A DNA stretch of 64,000 nucleotides from Janthinobacterium sp. PC23-8 (GCF_002250505.1 NZ_NJGY01000001.1:1484489-1548488), one strand, 5' to 3'. Shown: positions 1-9,071, counted from the first letter of the stretch. Program-made: numbers and translations. Notes: generated by a model from the letters alone, not told the origin.

Positions 1-37
1 TCCACGGCGTGAAGTGTTGCCAGGCGATTTGCATGGA

Positions 38-400
38 TCAGTCCGCCTCGTCGTCGAACTGCGCGCGCGGCGCGCAAAAATGCGCGTACAGCACCTGCAG
101 CACGGCCAGCACGGCGGGGCTGGCGACACGGTAATAGATTTGCTTGCCGTCGCGGCGGGTGGCGACCAGCATGTCTTCGCGCAACACACCGAGCTGCTGC
201 GACAGGGTCGGCTGGCCGATGCCGGTGCGCTGTTCCAGGTCGCTCACGCAATGCTCGCCCTGCGTCAACTGGCACAGCAGCATCAAGCGGTCGGCATTGC
301 CCATGGCTTTCAACAGCGAACTGGCTTTATAGGCGGACGCGCGCATGGCGTCGAGATTGAATGGCGCAGGCAGTTCCTGCGCTTGCAACGTTTCCATCAT
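38..400 (-). CDS. ArsR/SmtB-family repressor, BigR/SqrR/YgaV-like
   Basis: A 120-residue winged-helix protein. The recognition region around residues 60-70 (IGQPTLSQQL) and the beta-wing (RRDGKQIYYR, about 82-91) match the BigR/YgaV branch of the ArsR family, which senses persulfide or oxidation through two cysteines. C43 and C109 sit where BigR and SqrR carry their redox pair (near 42 and 108); C51 is extra. Two ATGs lie back to back. The second (position 397) is better placed behind a GGGAGG Shine-Dalgarno, giving 119 residues. A perfect palindrome lies 52-77 bp upstream, so autoregulation is likely. Its usual targets (sulfide dioxygenase, sulfur transport) are not on the right and would lie left of the window. 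The family is seen; the sensing chemistry is inferred from conserved positions. Confidence 0.85.
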   Translation of the reverse strand: MMETLQAQELPAPFNLDAMRASAYKASSLLKAMGNADRLMLLCQLTQGEHCVSDLEQRTGIGQPTLSQQLGVLREDMLVATRRDGKQIYYRVASPAVLAVLQVLYAHFCAPRAQFDDEAD

Positions 401-451
401 GCCCTCCCACAGGCGTGGTCTTCACGGCAGCCACCAGGACAGCGGCACCTG

Positions 452-477
452 AACAATATACTAATCGATATATTGTT
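452..477. promoter_or_regulatory. Palindromic operator, probable BigR/SqrR-type site
   Basis: Two perfect 9-bp inverted arms (AACAATATA and TATATTGTT) flank an 8-bp centre. The AT-rich dyad stands out in GC-rich surroundings and lies just upstream of the ArsR-family gene, reading leftwards. AT-rich ATATA-type dyads are typical of BigR-like repressors. It probably overlaps the repressor's promoter. The dyad is seen directly; the assignment to this repressor is inferred from position. Confidence 0.7.
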
Positions 478-543
478 TATCTGCTGCCGGCGCGCCAAAA
501 AAACAACGCGGCGCGCCCATTAAGACCATGGGGACGGTTAATA

Positions 544-1110
544 TTATTGGGCTGCCGTTGCAGCGCCATTCAACAAGGCGTCGAGTTTCTGCATGGTGGC
601 CCAGTTGCGCGAGGTGACGCCATCGCCGAGCAATACCCCCAGCGCGGCCACCACCTTGCTGGCCAGTACGCCATCGGGACACCAGGCATAGGCCGCCCAA
701 TTGCCCAGTGCCAACGCTTCGGGCTGCCAGGGCTGGCCCAGCAGCGGCGCCAGGCGCGCGCCATCGGCCGGGTTGTTCAGCACCAGCGCCAGCAAACGCG
801 CCGGGTCATCACCCGGCGCCAGCGTGTTTTGCGCCATCAGCTCGCCAAACTGGCCGGCCGACAAGACCGTGACGCGCGCGGCCACGCCCAGTTTCAGCAC
901 CAGCGCTTCCTCGATGCGCGCCCTTGACGTGGCCGGTGGCACGCCGTCAGCGGCGAATACCGCGTTGCCGCTGTTGAGCACGGTACGCACCTCGCCATAG
1001 CCCAGGTCGCTCAGCAGCTTGCGCAAATCCGCCATCGCCACGCGCTTGGCGCGACCGACGTTTATGCCGCGCAGCAACGCCACCTGCCGCTCATTGTGTT
1101 CGATCGCCAT
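544..1110 (-). CDS. DUF1697 family protein
   Basis: A 188-residue cytoplasmic protein that opens with the DUF1697 signature: ALLRGINVG near residue 12, then a leucine-rich helix and VLNSGNAVF near residue 64. The length matches the family. No biochemical role is established. Its first 20 bp lie inside the 3' end of the upstream sensor kinase on the same strand, so the two genes are probably translationally coupled. The C-terminal half keeps the family pattern of a conserved tryptophan and a TSRNWATMQKL stretch. No regulator site is visible between it and the kinase. Confidence 0.85.
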   Translation of the reverse strand: MAIEHNERQVALLRGINVGRAKRVAMADLRKLLSDLGYGEVRTVLNSGNAVFAADGVPPATSRARIEEALVLKLGVAARVTVLSAGQFGELMAQNTLAPGDDPARLLALVLNNPADGARLAPLLGQPWQPEALALGNWAAYAWCPDGVLASKVVAALGVLLGDGVTSRNWATMQKLDALLNGAATAAQ

Positions 1111-2707
1111 GCCCTTCTCCTTTGCTGTGCGCCAACGGCGTCACGCGGGGCAGGCGCAACAAAAAGGTGGCGCCCTGGCCCAGCGTGCTACTGACCGTGA
1201 TGGTGCCGCCAAACTGCTTGGCAATCAAGTTGAACACGATATTGAGACCCAGGCCGGTGCCGCCCTGGCCGCGCCGCGTGGTGACAAACGGGTCGAACAC
1301 GCGCTCCAACAGGTCGGGCGCAATGCCGCAGCCATTGTCGCGCACCTGCATGACGATCCACTGCGCCTTGGCGTTAGCGTTGGCGTTCGCCTTGCCCTCC
1401 CCTTCGCAGCGTACGCCGATATGGATGGTGCCGGCCGTATCGGCATCGAACGCGTGTTCGACGCAATTCAAGACCAGGTTGGTCAGTACCTGCGCCAGCG
1501 CGCCCGGATAACTGTCGAACTCGATGCCGGGCGGACAGTCGATGATGACTTCGCTGCGCGTCTTTTTCAGCGTCGGCTGCAGGCTGTCCATCACTTCAAC
1601 TATATAGGAGCGCAACTCGAAGGCGCGCCGCGCCTCGCTGACCTGGTCGGCGGCGATCTGCTTGAAGCTGTGGATCAGGTGCGCGGCGCGGTAGGCATTG
1701 TTCATGATCAGGCGCGAGCTTTCGCTGGCCGTTTCCAGGTAGCGCACGATATCGGTTTTCCTGATATTGCCGGCGGCCACCGCCGCGCTGATCGCGTCGG
1801 TCGCTTCCTTGAGCACCGAGGCGCTGGTCAGCGCAATGCCGACCGGCGTATTGATTTCATGCGCCACGCCGGCCACCAGGCTGCCAAGCGAGGCCAGCCT
1901 TTCAGACTGCAGCAGCGATTCCTGGGTGCGCCGCAAATCCATCATGGCCTGCGCCGTTTCCTGCTGCGAACGGCGCGCCGCGTCTTCCGCATGGCGGGTG
2001 CGCTCGATAATGGATTTCAATTTGCGCTGCACCGCATTGAATCCGCGGATCACGTCGCCAAGTTCGTCGCGCCGGCTTTCCGGCAATTCCTCGACCTCAT
2101 CGCTGCCGCGCGTGGCCAGGTCGAACAGGCCGTCGCGCAGCTGGCGCAGCGGGCCGAAAACGATGCGCAGGCTCAGGCCCAGCGCCGCCACCAGGATCAC
2201 GTCGAGCATCAGCACTTCGAGCACCTTGCGCCGCACTTCGCCGCGCAGCGCCGCATCGATCTGCGCGCGGCTGAAATTGACCACCACCTTGCCGACAATC
2301 ACGGCCGTGCCACCGCTGGCGGCGGCCACGGCGTCGCGAAACACCAGCGGCGCTTCGATCGCGGTGCCAGCCATGGCCGCTTCGCTGCTCAACGGCGCCA
2401 GGGCGCCGTTGGCGTCGCGCATTGCGCCGGCGAACAGGCCCACCGAGGCGTCATAGACGCGGATGCCGACCAGTTCCGGCGGCAACATTTCGGACGCGAC
2501 GATGCTGTCGACCTTGGATTTGTCGAGATCCCACAGCGCCGATGGCAAGCTGGTCTGCAAGCGCGTGAGCACGCCGCTGCGCAAGCGCGTGCTGTCCGAT
2601 TCGAGTTTATTGCTGAGGGTATATTGGGTATAACTGCCGGAAATGCCGAGCACCAGGGTCACGATCACGACAAAAAGCAAGGTCAGCCTGACTTGGATAC
2701 GTACCAT
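1091..2707 (-). CDS. Membrane-bound sensor histidine kinase
   Basis: About 538 residues. The ATG at 2707 has a GGGAG Shine-Dalgarno nine bases upstream, so a longer upstream frame is not needed. A first membrane helix lies at residues 6-24, then a periplasmic sensor region and a second helix near 190-210. These are followed by HAMP, a coiled coil, a HisKA box with the phospho-acceptor in AGVAHEINTP, and an ATPase domain with an N box (LTNLVLNCVEHAF), G1 (DNGCGI), an F box (FDPFVTT) and G2 (GTGLGL). It is the ATP-dependent sensor half of a two-component system. No response regulator is adjacent, so the partner is unknown. The DUF1697 gene overlaps its stop. Confidence 0.9.
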   Translation of the reverse strand: MVRIQVRLTLLFVVIVTLVLGISGSYTQYTLSNKLESDSTRLRSGVLTRLQTSLPSALWDLDKSKVDSIVASEMLPPELVGIRVYDASVGLFAGAMRDANGALAPLSSEAAMAGTAIEAPLVFRDAVAAASGGTAVIVGKVVVNFSRAQIDAALRGEVRRKVLEVLMLDVILVAALGLSLRIVFGPLRQLRDGLFDLATRGSDEVEELPESRRDELGDVIRGFNAVQRKLKSIIERTRHAEDAARRSQQETAQAMMDLRRTQESLLQSERLASLGSLVAGVAHEINTPVGIALTSASVLKEATDAISAAVAAGNIRKTDIVRYLETASESSRLIMNNAYRAAHLIHSFKQIAADQVSEARRAFELRSYIVEVMDSLQPTLKKTRSEVIIDCPPGIEFDSYPGALAQVLTNLVLNCVEHAFDADTAGTIHIGVRCEGEGKANANANAKAQWIVMQVRDNGCGIAPDLLERVFDPFVTTRRGQGGTGLGLNIVFNLIAKQFGGTITVSSTLGQGATFLLRLPRVTPLAHSKGEGHGDRTQ

Positions 2708-2834
2708 CAAACAACACTCCCACGGCCTGGTCCGGGCGTCCCGCGGCGCGGGGGCACACCGTGAAATGTACGGTATCACCTGCTGATTGGCAAGAATAAG
2801 CAGGATTTGGCGCAAACCCGCCGTGCAAGCCGTA

Positions 2835-2862
2835 TTGACGCCGATTCAACTGACGCTACAAT
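2835..2862 (+). promoter_or_regulatory. Sigma70-type promoter for the 2916-4114 operon
   Basis: A -35 TTGACG and a -10 TACAAT (each 5 of 6 to consensus) are separated by 16 bp, about 55 bp upstream of the start at 2916. The site lies in the divergent gap from the sensor kinase. Predicted from sequence only. Confidence 0.55.
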
Positions 2863-2915
2863 GGGTTCATTGTGCTACGGCAATGGTAATATCGTGTATC
2901 ACAGGAGGAGTCGTC

Positions 2916-3254
2916 ATGGCGCTCACGCATCAACATTTACCCCTGGACCAGGTCCTGCCGGGCATGATCTTGTCCGATGTACTGCTCGATGCGCATGGGC
3001 AGGTCTTGTTGCCGCAAGGCGCGGTGCTGACGGAAAACATGCTGTCGCTGATGCCGCGCCACGGCATCGACATGCTGTCCATCGCCGCACCGGCGATGTC
3101 GCCGGAAGAGCAAGCCCTGCAGCAGAAGGCGCACCGCGCCCGGCTCGACTATCTGTTCCGCAAATACGACCCCGACAATCCTGATGAGGCCGCCACCAGC
3201 ATGCTGCACAGCTATGTCAGCAGCTACCGCCTGGGCCTGGGAGAGCCGGCATGA
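2916..3254 (+). CDS. Small DUF3391-like protein coupled to HDOD gene
   Basis: A 112-residue protein. The ATG at 2916 has a strong AGGAGGAG ribosome site; longer upstream starts lack one. Residues 6-45 contain LPLDQVLPGMIL, then a short beta motif and QGAVLTENML. This resembles the N-terminal domain found in front of HD-GYP cyclic-di-GMP phosphodiesterases. Here it stands alone with a charged helical tail (residues 60-112). The stop overlaps the next start by 4 bp (ATGA), so it is made together with the HDOD protein. It may act as a separate accessory domain for that protein. The family link is by eye and tentative. Confidence 0.6.
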   Translation: MALTHQHLPLDQVLPGMILSDVLLDAHGQVLLPQGAVLTENMLSLMPRHGIDMLSIAAPAMSPEEQALQQKAHRARLDYLFRKYDPDNPDEAATSMLHSYVSSYRLGLGEPA

Positions 3255-4114
3255 GCGCCGGCCCCACCCAGCTGACAGCCGACGATATCGTCGCTCACCT
3301 CGACGACCTGCCCTCGCTGCCAGTGGTGGTGATGGAGCTGCTCAACAGCATGGACCAGGAGGATGTCGATATTTCCGTGCTGGCCAAAAAAGTATCGTAT
3401 GACCAGGCGCTGACGGCCAAGACCTTGCGCCTGGCAAACTCGTCGCAGTACGGCTTGCAGGTGAAAGCGACCACCATCCAGCAGGCAATTACCTATCTGG
3501 GCTTCCAGACCACGCGCAGCCTGATCATGTCGGCCGCCATTACCGGCTGCTTTCCGGAAGGGCGCTGCCCCGGCTTTAATGACAAGCAATTCTGGCGCCA
3601 CTCGGTGGCCACGGCCGCCTGCGCCAAGGTGCTGGCGCGGCAGATCCGCTTCAACCAGGATTACGCGTTTACGGCAGGGCTGCTGCACAATATCGGCCGC
3701 CTGGTGCTGGTGTCGAGCTTTCCGGAACAATACGCGCAGGTGATCGCATACCAGGCCGAACACGATTGCACCATGCTCGACGCCGAACGCGCGGTGCTGG
3801 GCGTGGACCATGTGCAGGCCGGCGTGGCGCTGGCCGAACGCTGGAATTTTTCCGATACCATGCGTGTGGCGATCGGCCACTATCTGACGCCGGAAGCGAC
3901 GGGCGCCGGTTTCCTGGCCGCGCTGATCCATGTGGCCAACGCGATTGTCTGTGCGCTGGATCTGGCGCAGGCCGGCGACGACATGGTGCCGCATGTGTCG
4001 CTGGTGGCGTGGAATGCGCTGGGACTGTCGGAAGAGACGTATCTGCAACTGTTCCGTGAAATCGAGCTGCGCTATGACGAAATCACCGCCGCCTTGCTGA
4101 ACCAGGCGGGCTGA
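3251..4114 (+). CDS. HDOD domain signalling protein
   Basis: A 287-residue cytoplasmic protein. Residues 14-215 form an HDOD domain (DLPSLPVVVMELLNSM, the central RLANSSQYG and AITYLGFQTTRSL, then HSVATAACAKVLAR and FTAGLLHNIG). HDOD is a relative of the HD phosphohydrolase fold that usually lacks full metal ligands and serves in signalling. It has no attached EAL, GGDEF or receiver domain. It is translationally coupled by ATGA to the small upstream protein. The likely role is a signalling adaptor for motility or cyclic-di-GMP output; this is a family-level inference. Confidence 0.85.
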   Translation: MSAGPTQLTADDIVAHLDDLPSLPVVVMELLNSMDQEDVDISVLAKKVSYDQALTAKTLRLANSSQYGLQVKATTIQQAITYLGFQTTRSLIMSAAITGCFPEGRCPGFNDKQFWRHSVATAACAKVLARQIRFNQDYAFTAGLLHNIGRLVLVSSFPEQYAQVIAYQAEHDCTMLDAERAVLGVDHVQAGVALAERWNFSDTMRVAIGHYLTPEATGAGFLAALIHVANAIVCALDLAQAGDDMVPHVSLVAWNALGLSEETYLQLFREIELRYDEITAALLNQAG

Positions 4115-4135
4115 TCGATCCAGAGCGGAAACGCA

Positions 4136-4165
4136 AACGGCCCCCGCCGCGAGGAGAGAGCCGTT
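4136..4165. terminator. Weak hairpin between convergent genes
   Basis: AACGGC and GCCGTT form a 6-bp stem around an 18-base loop between the convergent HDOD and HTH-like genes. There is no T tract on the plus side. On the minus side the stem runs into GTTTGCGTTT. It may act as a bidirectional terminator, but support is weak. Confidence 0.3.
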
Positions 4166-4257
4166 ATCTGTACTGCAAGTGCCCATGCTGCCCGCCTGCC
4201 GCCCGACCGTGGCCGCCTGCAACGAGGCAAGCGGCTCGGTCAGCGTTCGGGCCCGCA

Positions 4258-4587
4258 TCAGTGATGCGCGTAGTTCGGTTCCTTCGCATCGCCGCGCTCT
4301 TCCGCTTTCGGACGGCCTTGGGCGTCGGACAGGCGGTACTTGGTGCGGCGGTCGCCCATCAGGTCGCGCAGGTCGCGGATGCTCATGCCGGTCACTTCGT
4401 GCATGCGAATCAGGAGCGAGGCGCCGACCGGCAAGCGGTGGTGGCGGATCTTGCTGATGACCGGTGGCGCGACTTCCAGCAGACGCGACAAGGCTGCATC
4501 GTTTTTCAGCTGCATCTTACTGAGTAAAATATCGAGCAGGTGGTTGGGGTTGTAGCTTTCTTGAGATGCCAGTGCATGATGTGCCAT
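4258..4587 (-). CDS. Small HTH-like protein, unknown function
   Basis: A 109-residue protein. A GAGGA ribosome site precedes the ATG by about seven bases. Residues 15-75 read like a lambda-repressor-type helix-turn-helix: a helix, then DAALSRLLEVAPPVISKIRHHR as turn and recognition part, then GASLLIRMHEVTG. The tail (residues 85-109) is charged and histidine-rich. It resembles short hypothetical proteins of Oxalobacteraceae, but I recognise no named family. A DNA-binding role is inferred from the pattern. The 514-bp region upstream of it holds short repeats. Confidence 0.65.
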   Translation of the reverse strand: MAHHALASQESYNPNHLLDILLSKMQLKNDAALSRLLEVAPPVISKIRHHRLPVGASLLIRMHEVTGMSIRDLRDLMGDRRTKYRLSDAQGRPKAEERGDAKEPNYAHH

Positions 4588-5101
4588 GATTTTTCCTCGT
4601 CTGGTGAATGTTAAAAATAATGCCGATCTGAACTTAAGGCTGGCTTAGAGCGTTCAACAGAACGCGGCCCCAGCCTTTCCCTCCCCTCAATCCCGTTCGC
4701 TCGAAAATCCGAATGAATTGCATATAAGGCAATATACTAGTTCAAACAGCCAGCACTCGCGGGCAACGCAACCTTCCCGATTGTTAAATATCAATCAAGC
4801 TGCTGGTTGCCTTTGCAACGATGCCATTTCAACACATTAGGATGTGCAGGGGTCGCACACTAGGATTTGCAGCAACTTGTTACAAATCAATGGTGACACG
4901 CGGCAATAGTTGCCTTTGCACCCGATGCGCCGCCACCGGCCCGGGGCCAAGCGCGCCATGGCCCGGCGCGGCAATTTACGTTAAACTACCGCCTGAGCGC
5001 AGCTTGCCTGCCTGCGCATGGCCCGGCCCGCGCCGCATTCGCGCCTCGCCCGCTCTGCGCAATCCACCCCCGCACCCATTACCGCTAAAGCGCCTGACTC
5101 C
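4588..5101. other. Intergenic region upstream of miaB
   Basis: No convincing gene. It is lower in GC than its surroundings. It holds a small dyad ATTGC-N7-GCAAT at 4717-4733, which may belong to the promoter of the leftward HTH-like gene, and the direct repeats described separately. A run of GC-rich sequence precedes the miaB ATG, with no clear ribosome site. Confidence 0.5.
4806..4920. repeat. Short imperfect direct repeats
   Basis: GTTGCCTTTGCA occurs at 4806-4817 and again at 4909-4920, each followed a few bases later by CGATGC. Between them a second pair occurs: ACACATTAGGATGTGCAG at about 4832-4849 and CACACTAGGATTTGCAG at 4856-4872. The nested pairs look like repeated binding sites or a decayed duplication. 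Confidence 0.5.
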
Positions 5102-6469
5102 ATGCAGAAAAAAGTATTCATTAAAACCTTCGGCTGCCAGATGAACGAGTACGACTCGGACAAGATGGCCGACGTGCTGGGCGCCTCCGATGGCCTGGTG
5201 CGTACCGACACGCCGGAAGACGCCGACGTGATCCTGCTCAATACCTGCTCGGTGCGCGAAAAGGCGCAGGAAAAAGTATTTTCCGACCTGGGCCGGCTGC
5301 GCGAGCTGAAGCTGGCCAAGCCGCACCTCCTGATCGGCGTGGGCGGCTGCGTGGCGTCGCAGGAAGGCGACGCCATCGTCAAGCGCGCGCCGTATGTCGA
5401 CATGGTGTTCGGCCCGCAGACCCTGCACCGCCTGCCGCAGATGATGGAACTGCGCCGCTCCAGCGGCGCCGCGCAGGTCGACATCAGCTTTCCGGAAATC
5501 GAAAAGTTCGACCACCTGCCGCCGGCCAAGGTCGACGGTGCCTCGGCGTTTGTCTCCATCATGGAAGGCTGCAGCAAATACTGCAGTTACTGCGTGGTGC
5601 CCTACACGCGCGGCGAGGAAGTGTCGCGCCGCTTCGAAGACGTGCTGACGGAAGTGGCGGGCCTGGCCGCGCAGGGCGTCAAGGAAATCACGCTGCTGGG
5701 CCAGAACGTCAACGCCTATCGCGGCGTGATGGAAGGCGGCGAGATCGCCGACTTCGCGCTGCTGCTCGAATATGTGGCCGCCAACCCCGGCATCGCGCGC
5801 ATGCGCTTTGTCACCAGCCACCCGAAGGAATTCACGCAGCGCCTGATCGAGGCCTACGCAAAAATCCCGCAACTGGTCGACCACCTGTACCTGCCGGCAC
5901 AGCATGGCTCGGACAAAATCCTCGGCGCCATGAAGCGCGGCTACACGGGCCTCGAATACAAATCCATCATCCGACGCATCCGCGCCGTGCGCCCGAACAT
6001 GGCCATTTCCTCGGACTTCATCGTCGGCTTTCCGGGCGAGACCCAGGCGGACTTCGACGCCATGATGAAGCTGATCGCAGACGTCGGTTTTGACAACAGC
6101 TACAGCTTCATCTTCAGCAAGCGCCCCGGCACGCCGGCCGCCAGCCTGGAAGACGACACGCCGCATGCAGTCAAACTGGCCCGTTTGCAGCAGCTGCAGG
6201 CGGCGATCGACGCCAACACGCGCAAATACAGCCTGGCGATGGTCGGCACGGTGCAGACCATCCTGGTCGAAGGGCGCTCGAAGAAGGACACGATTGATCG
6301 TGAACTGCAAGGGCGCACCGAGAACAACCGCGTGGTCAATTTCGACGCCGGCCCCGATGGGCTGCACCTGATCGGCCAGCTGGTCGAGGTGCGCATCACC
6401 GAAAGCCATTCCTACACCCTGCGCGGCGAACTCGTCGCCGGCGCACAAGCATTGAAAAGAGCCAGTTGA
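5102..6469 (+). CDS. miaB: tRNA-2-methylthio-N6-dimethylallyladenosine synthase
   Basis: A 455-residue radical-SAM methylthiotransferase that adds the 2-methylthio group to i6A37 of tRNAs reading U-starting codons. The N-terminal UPF0004 domain holds the auxiliary cluster cysteines C12, C49 and C83. The radical-SAM CxxxCxxC is C157, C161 and C164. A TRAM RNA-binding domain follows at about 380-450. I chose the ATG at 5102 because the protein then begins [14 protein letters not shown], as in characterised MiaB; upstream codons encode low-complexity sequence. It starts the miaB-phoH-ybeY operon and overlaps phoH by 4 bp. No clear ribosome site is visible. Confidence 0.97.
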   Translation: MQKKVFIKTFGCQMNEYDSDKMADVLGASDGLVRTDTPEDADVILLNTCSVREKAQEKVFSDLGRLRELKLAKPHLLIGVGGCVASQEGDAIVKRAPYVDMVFGPQTLHRLPQMMELRRSSGAAQVDISFPEIEKFDHLPPAKVDGASAFVSIMEGCSKYCSYCVVPYTRGEEVSRRFEDVLTEVAGLAAQGVKEITLLGQNVNAYRGVMEGGEIADFALLLEYVAANPGIARMRFVTSHPKEFTQRLIEAYAKIPQLVDHLYLPAQHGSDKILGAMKRGYTGLEYKSIIRRIRAVRPNMAISSDFIVGFPGETQADFDAMMKLIADVGFDNSYSFIFSKRPGTPAASLEDDTPHAVKLARLQQLQAAIDANTRKYSLAMVGTVQTILVEGRSKKDTIDRELQGRTENNRVVNFDAGPDGLHLIGQLVEVRITESHSYTLRGELVAGAQALKRAS

Positions 6470-7536
6470 AAACCAAAGCCCCGATCCAGCCGCACTACTT
6501 CATTCCCGAGCCGCTCGACAACACGCGCCTGGCGCATTTGTGCGGGCCGCTCGATGAAAACCTGCGCCAGATTTCCGCCGCCCTCGACGTGACGATCTTT
6601 CGCCGCGGTGAAAAATTCATCGTCGGCGGCAGCAACGCCGAGCGCGCCGTGGAAATCCTCGAGCAGTTCTACGCCATCGCCAACAAGGTCGTACCGCTGG
6701 AAGAAGTGCAGCTGGCCCTGGTGGAGCAGCGCGCCGGCCTGTCGGCCGCCTCCGAACACCATGCGCACCGGCTTGACGCCGCCGCGCCGGCCTTTGTCGA
6801 ACCCGATATCGCCAGCCCGGTGCTGAAAACCCGCCGTTCCGACCTGCGCGGGCGCACGCCGCACCAGATTTCCTACCTGCGCGGCATCCTTGAACACGAC
6901 ATCAGCTTTGGCGTCGGTCCGGCCGGTACCGGCAAGACCTATCTGGCGGTGGCCTGCGCGGTCGATGCGCTCGAGCGCGACGCCGTCAAGCGCATCATTT
7001 TGACGCGCCCGGCCGTCGAAGCGGGCGAGCGCCTGGGCTTCCTGCCCGGCGACCTGGCGCAAAAGGTCGATCCTTACCTGCGCCCGCTGTACGACGCGCT
7101 GTACGATTTATTGGGCTTTGACCGCACCCAGAAGCTGTTCGAAAAACAGGTGATCGAAATCGCGCCGCTGGCCTATATGCGCGGACGCACGCTGAACCAC
7201 GCCTTCGTGATCCTCGACGAAGCGCAGAACACCACGGTCGAACAGATGAAGATGTTTTTGACCCGCATCGGCTTTGGCAGCAAGGCAGTGGTAACGGGCG
7301 ACGTGACCCAGGTCGACCTGCAAAAGAGCCAGAAGAGTGGCCTGATCGACGCCGTGCAAGTGCTCAAAGACGTGCGCGGCATCGGCTTCACGCAATTTAA
7401 CAGCACTGACGTGGTGCGCCACCCGCTCGTCGCGCGCATCGTCGACGCCTATGAAACGGCGCAGGCGGCCGGCCCCGACGCGCCTGTGCTCCCCTTGTTG
7501 AAACCAGCAGCTTCCAAAAATGTCCGAAAAAAATAA
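6466..7536 (+). CDS. phoH: PhoH-family ATPase (YbeZ)
   Basis: A 356-residue P-loop ATPase. Walker A GPAGTGKT is at residues 151-158, followed by [18 protein letters not shown] and the Walker B segment ILDEAQNTT. An N-terminal region before the P loop (about 1-125) matches PhoH-like YbeZ proteins linked to rRNA maturation with YbeY. The start is a TTG sharing TTGA with the miaB stop, with AAGAG just upstream; no ATG fits better. Its end overlaps ybeY by 17 bp. The neighbourhood supports a ribosome or RNA-processing role rather than phosphate starvation. Confidence 0.95.
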   Translation: MKTKAPIQPHYFIPEPLDNTRLAHLCGPLDENLRQISAALDVTIFRRGEKFIVGGSNAERAVEILEQFYAIANKVVPLEEVQLALVEQRAGLSAASEHHAHRLDAAAPAFVEPDIASPVLKTRRSDLRGRTPHQISYLRGILEHDISFGVGPAGTGKTYLAVACAVDALERDAVKRIILTRPAVEAGERLGFLPGDLAQKVDPYLRPLYDALYDLLGFDRTQKLFEKQVIEIAPLAYMRGRTLNHAFVILDEAQNTTVEQMKMFLTRIGFGSKAVVTGDVTQVDLQKSQKSGLIDAVQVLKDVRGIGFTQFNSTDVVRHPLVARIVDAYETAQAAGPDAPVLPLLKPAASKNVRKK

Positions 7537-7990
7537 ACTGTCCTTGTCCGTGCAATACCCGGACGATCGCCTCGCCAGCCTGATCACACGGCCCAAGATC
7601 CGCCGCTGGGTACAGGCGGCCCTGCTGGCGCCGGCCGAACTGACGATCCGCTTTGTCGATCTGGATGAAGGCCGCAGCTTGAACCGCGACTACCGCGAAA
7701 AAGACTACGCCACCAATGTGCTGACGTTTGCCTACAACGAAGGCGAAGAGTCAAGCGACGACGAGCCGACCCGCGCCGACATCATCCTGTGCACCGACGT
7801 GCTGGAAAAGGAAGCGCAGGAGCAGCGCAAAAGCGTGGAAGAACACACGGCCCACCTGATCGTCCATGGCGTGCTGCACGCCCAGGGCTACGACCATATG
7901 GATGACGAAGAGGCGACCGAGATGGAGGGGCTGGAAACCGGGATACTGGCCAGACTCGGCATCAGTGATCCGTACGCGGACCAGCAGTAA
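7520..7990 (+). CDS. ybeY: Endoribonuclease YbeY, rRNA maturation factor
   Basis: A 156-residue zinc metalloprotein needed for 16S rRNA 3' maturation and ribosome quality control. The signature HGxLHxxGYDH is intact, with zinc ligands H116, H120 and H126. The length is typical. It overlaps phoH by 17 bp and closes the miaB-phoH-ybeY operon, as a strong terminator follows seven bases after its stop. In many relatives corC and lnt follow directly; here four kilobases of other genes and the terminator come between. Confidence 0.97.
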   Translation: MSEKNKLSLSVQYPDDRLASLITRPKIRRWVQAALLAPAELTIRFVDLDEGRSLNRDYREKDYATNVLTFAYNEGEESSDDEPTRADIILCTDVLEKEAQEQRKSVEEHTAHLIVHGVLHAQGYDHMDDEEATEMEGLETGILARLGISDPYADQQ

Positions 7991-7996
7991 CTGCAC

Positions 7997-8018
7997 AGCC
8001 GGCACACGCCGGCTTTTT
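7997..8018 (+). terminator. Rho-independent terminator of miaB-phoH-ybeY
   Basis: A perfect 7-bp stem (AGCCGGC / GCCGGCT) with loop ACAC, running into five T residues on the plus strand. It lies directly after the ybeY stop and before the convergent metallo-hydrolase gene. Confidence 0.85.
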
Positions 8019-8025
8019 CACGCTG

Positions 8026-8985
8026 TCACCACGCACCGTAATTGGCCGGCAGCCAGCGGTAGCCCGTCCCGTCCTTCGCGATATGGCCGATACCGGGAAA
8101 GCTCAGGTGCGCCGCGCCGACCCAGTAACCGTTTTTCGCCGCATCGGCCATCTCGCTGGCCCGCCGCGCTTTTGCCGCCTTCGCGTCGACGTCGAAGCCG
8201 ATGGTGGTGCCGGGATGCGCAAACTGCACCGCGCCCGCATGGATCATGTCGCCAAGCAGCAGCAACTTCTGCCCGCCGCTTTCCACCGCATAGTAGCTGT
8301 GCCCCGGCGTATGGCCCGGGGCGGCCACCGCGCGGATGCCAGGCAAGATCTCGGCGCCGCTCTTGAATGGCGTCAGCTTGCCCGCCGCCACATAGGGCGC
8401 CAGCATGGCCTGCGCTTCGTCAAAGCCATGGCGCTGACCTTCGGCAGCGCCCGCCCGATTCGCCTGGTTCAGCCAGAAATCGCTGTCGTGGCTATCCACA
8501 TACACTTTCGCGTTCGGGAACAGCCGCACGCCGTCATGCGACAGGCCGCCCGAATGGTCGGCATGGATATGCGTGAGCAGCACCGCGTCGATCTGCCCCG
8601 GCGCATAGCCGGCATTGCGCAAGCTGCGCTGCAAGCGGCCCGCGTGCTCTCCCATCGGCAGGCCGAACAGGTCGCCCGCGCCCGTATCGACCAGCACCAG
8701 CTGCTTGCCCGTGTTGATCAGAAAAGCGTTGATCGAGGTTTCCGCCATCGGCTGCAGGTGGGCCTCTTGCAAGCTGGCGGCCAGGGTGGCCGGCTCGATG
8801 TCGGTCAGCAGCTTGTCGAGCGGGATGGTGACCGTGCCGTCGGACAGAGCAGTAACCTGGAACTGGCCCAGCATCATGCGGTAGATGCCGGGCGCCGGCG
8901 CCTGGTCGAACGGGGCGGCGGCCAGGGCCGCATGGGATAGCGTCAGGCTGGCAAGCAGCGCAGCGAGGGGTTTGATGGCAAACAT
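8026..8985 (-). CDS. Exported metallo-beta-lactamase-fold hydrolase
   Basis: A 319-residue protein. The ATG at 8985 gives a classic signal peptide (residues 1-22, ending ALAAAP); longer starts would hide it. The metal site is HIHADH, followed by a histidine in PGHTPGHS, an aspartate in LLGDMIH and the late AAHLSFPGIGH. This is the HxHxDH fold used by lactonases, thiolesterases and beta-lactamases. The sequence resembles generic periplasmic members rather than a proven lactonase, so the substrate is unknown. It is divergent from a LysR regulator across an 86-bp gap, a common regulator-target layout. Confidence 0.85.
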   Translation of the reverse strand: MFAIKPLAALLASLTLSHAALAAAPFDQAPAPGIYRMMLGQFQVTALSDGTVTIPLDKLLTDIEPATLAASLQEAHLQPMAETSINAFLINTGKQLVLVDTGAGDLFGLPMGEHAGRLQRSLRNAGYAPGQIDAVLLTHIHADHSGGLSHDGVRLFPNAKVYVDSHDSDFWLNQANRAGAAEGQRHGFDEAQAMLAPYVAAGKLTPFKSGAEILPGIRAVAAPGHTPGHSYYAVESGGQKLLLLGDMIHAGAVQFAHPGTTIGFDVDAKAAKARRASEMADAAKNGYWVGAAHLSFPGIGHIAKDGTGYRWLPANYGAW

Positions 8986-9071
8986 GGAATCTCTTTCAAA
9001 AATGGTGATGTGCCAGTAGACTCCTTTCGAAGACATAAATGAAATTGATTATTTGAATTGGAGGCATCCAA

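Noticed and set aside
1019-2764. A 581-codon frame antisense to the sensor kinase
   Set aside because: The kinase has every catalytic box; the opposite frame has none of a real protein's features.
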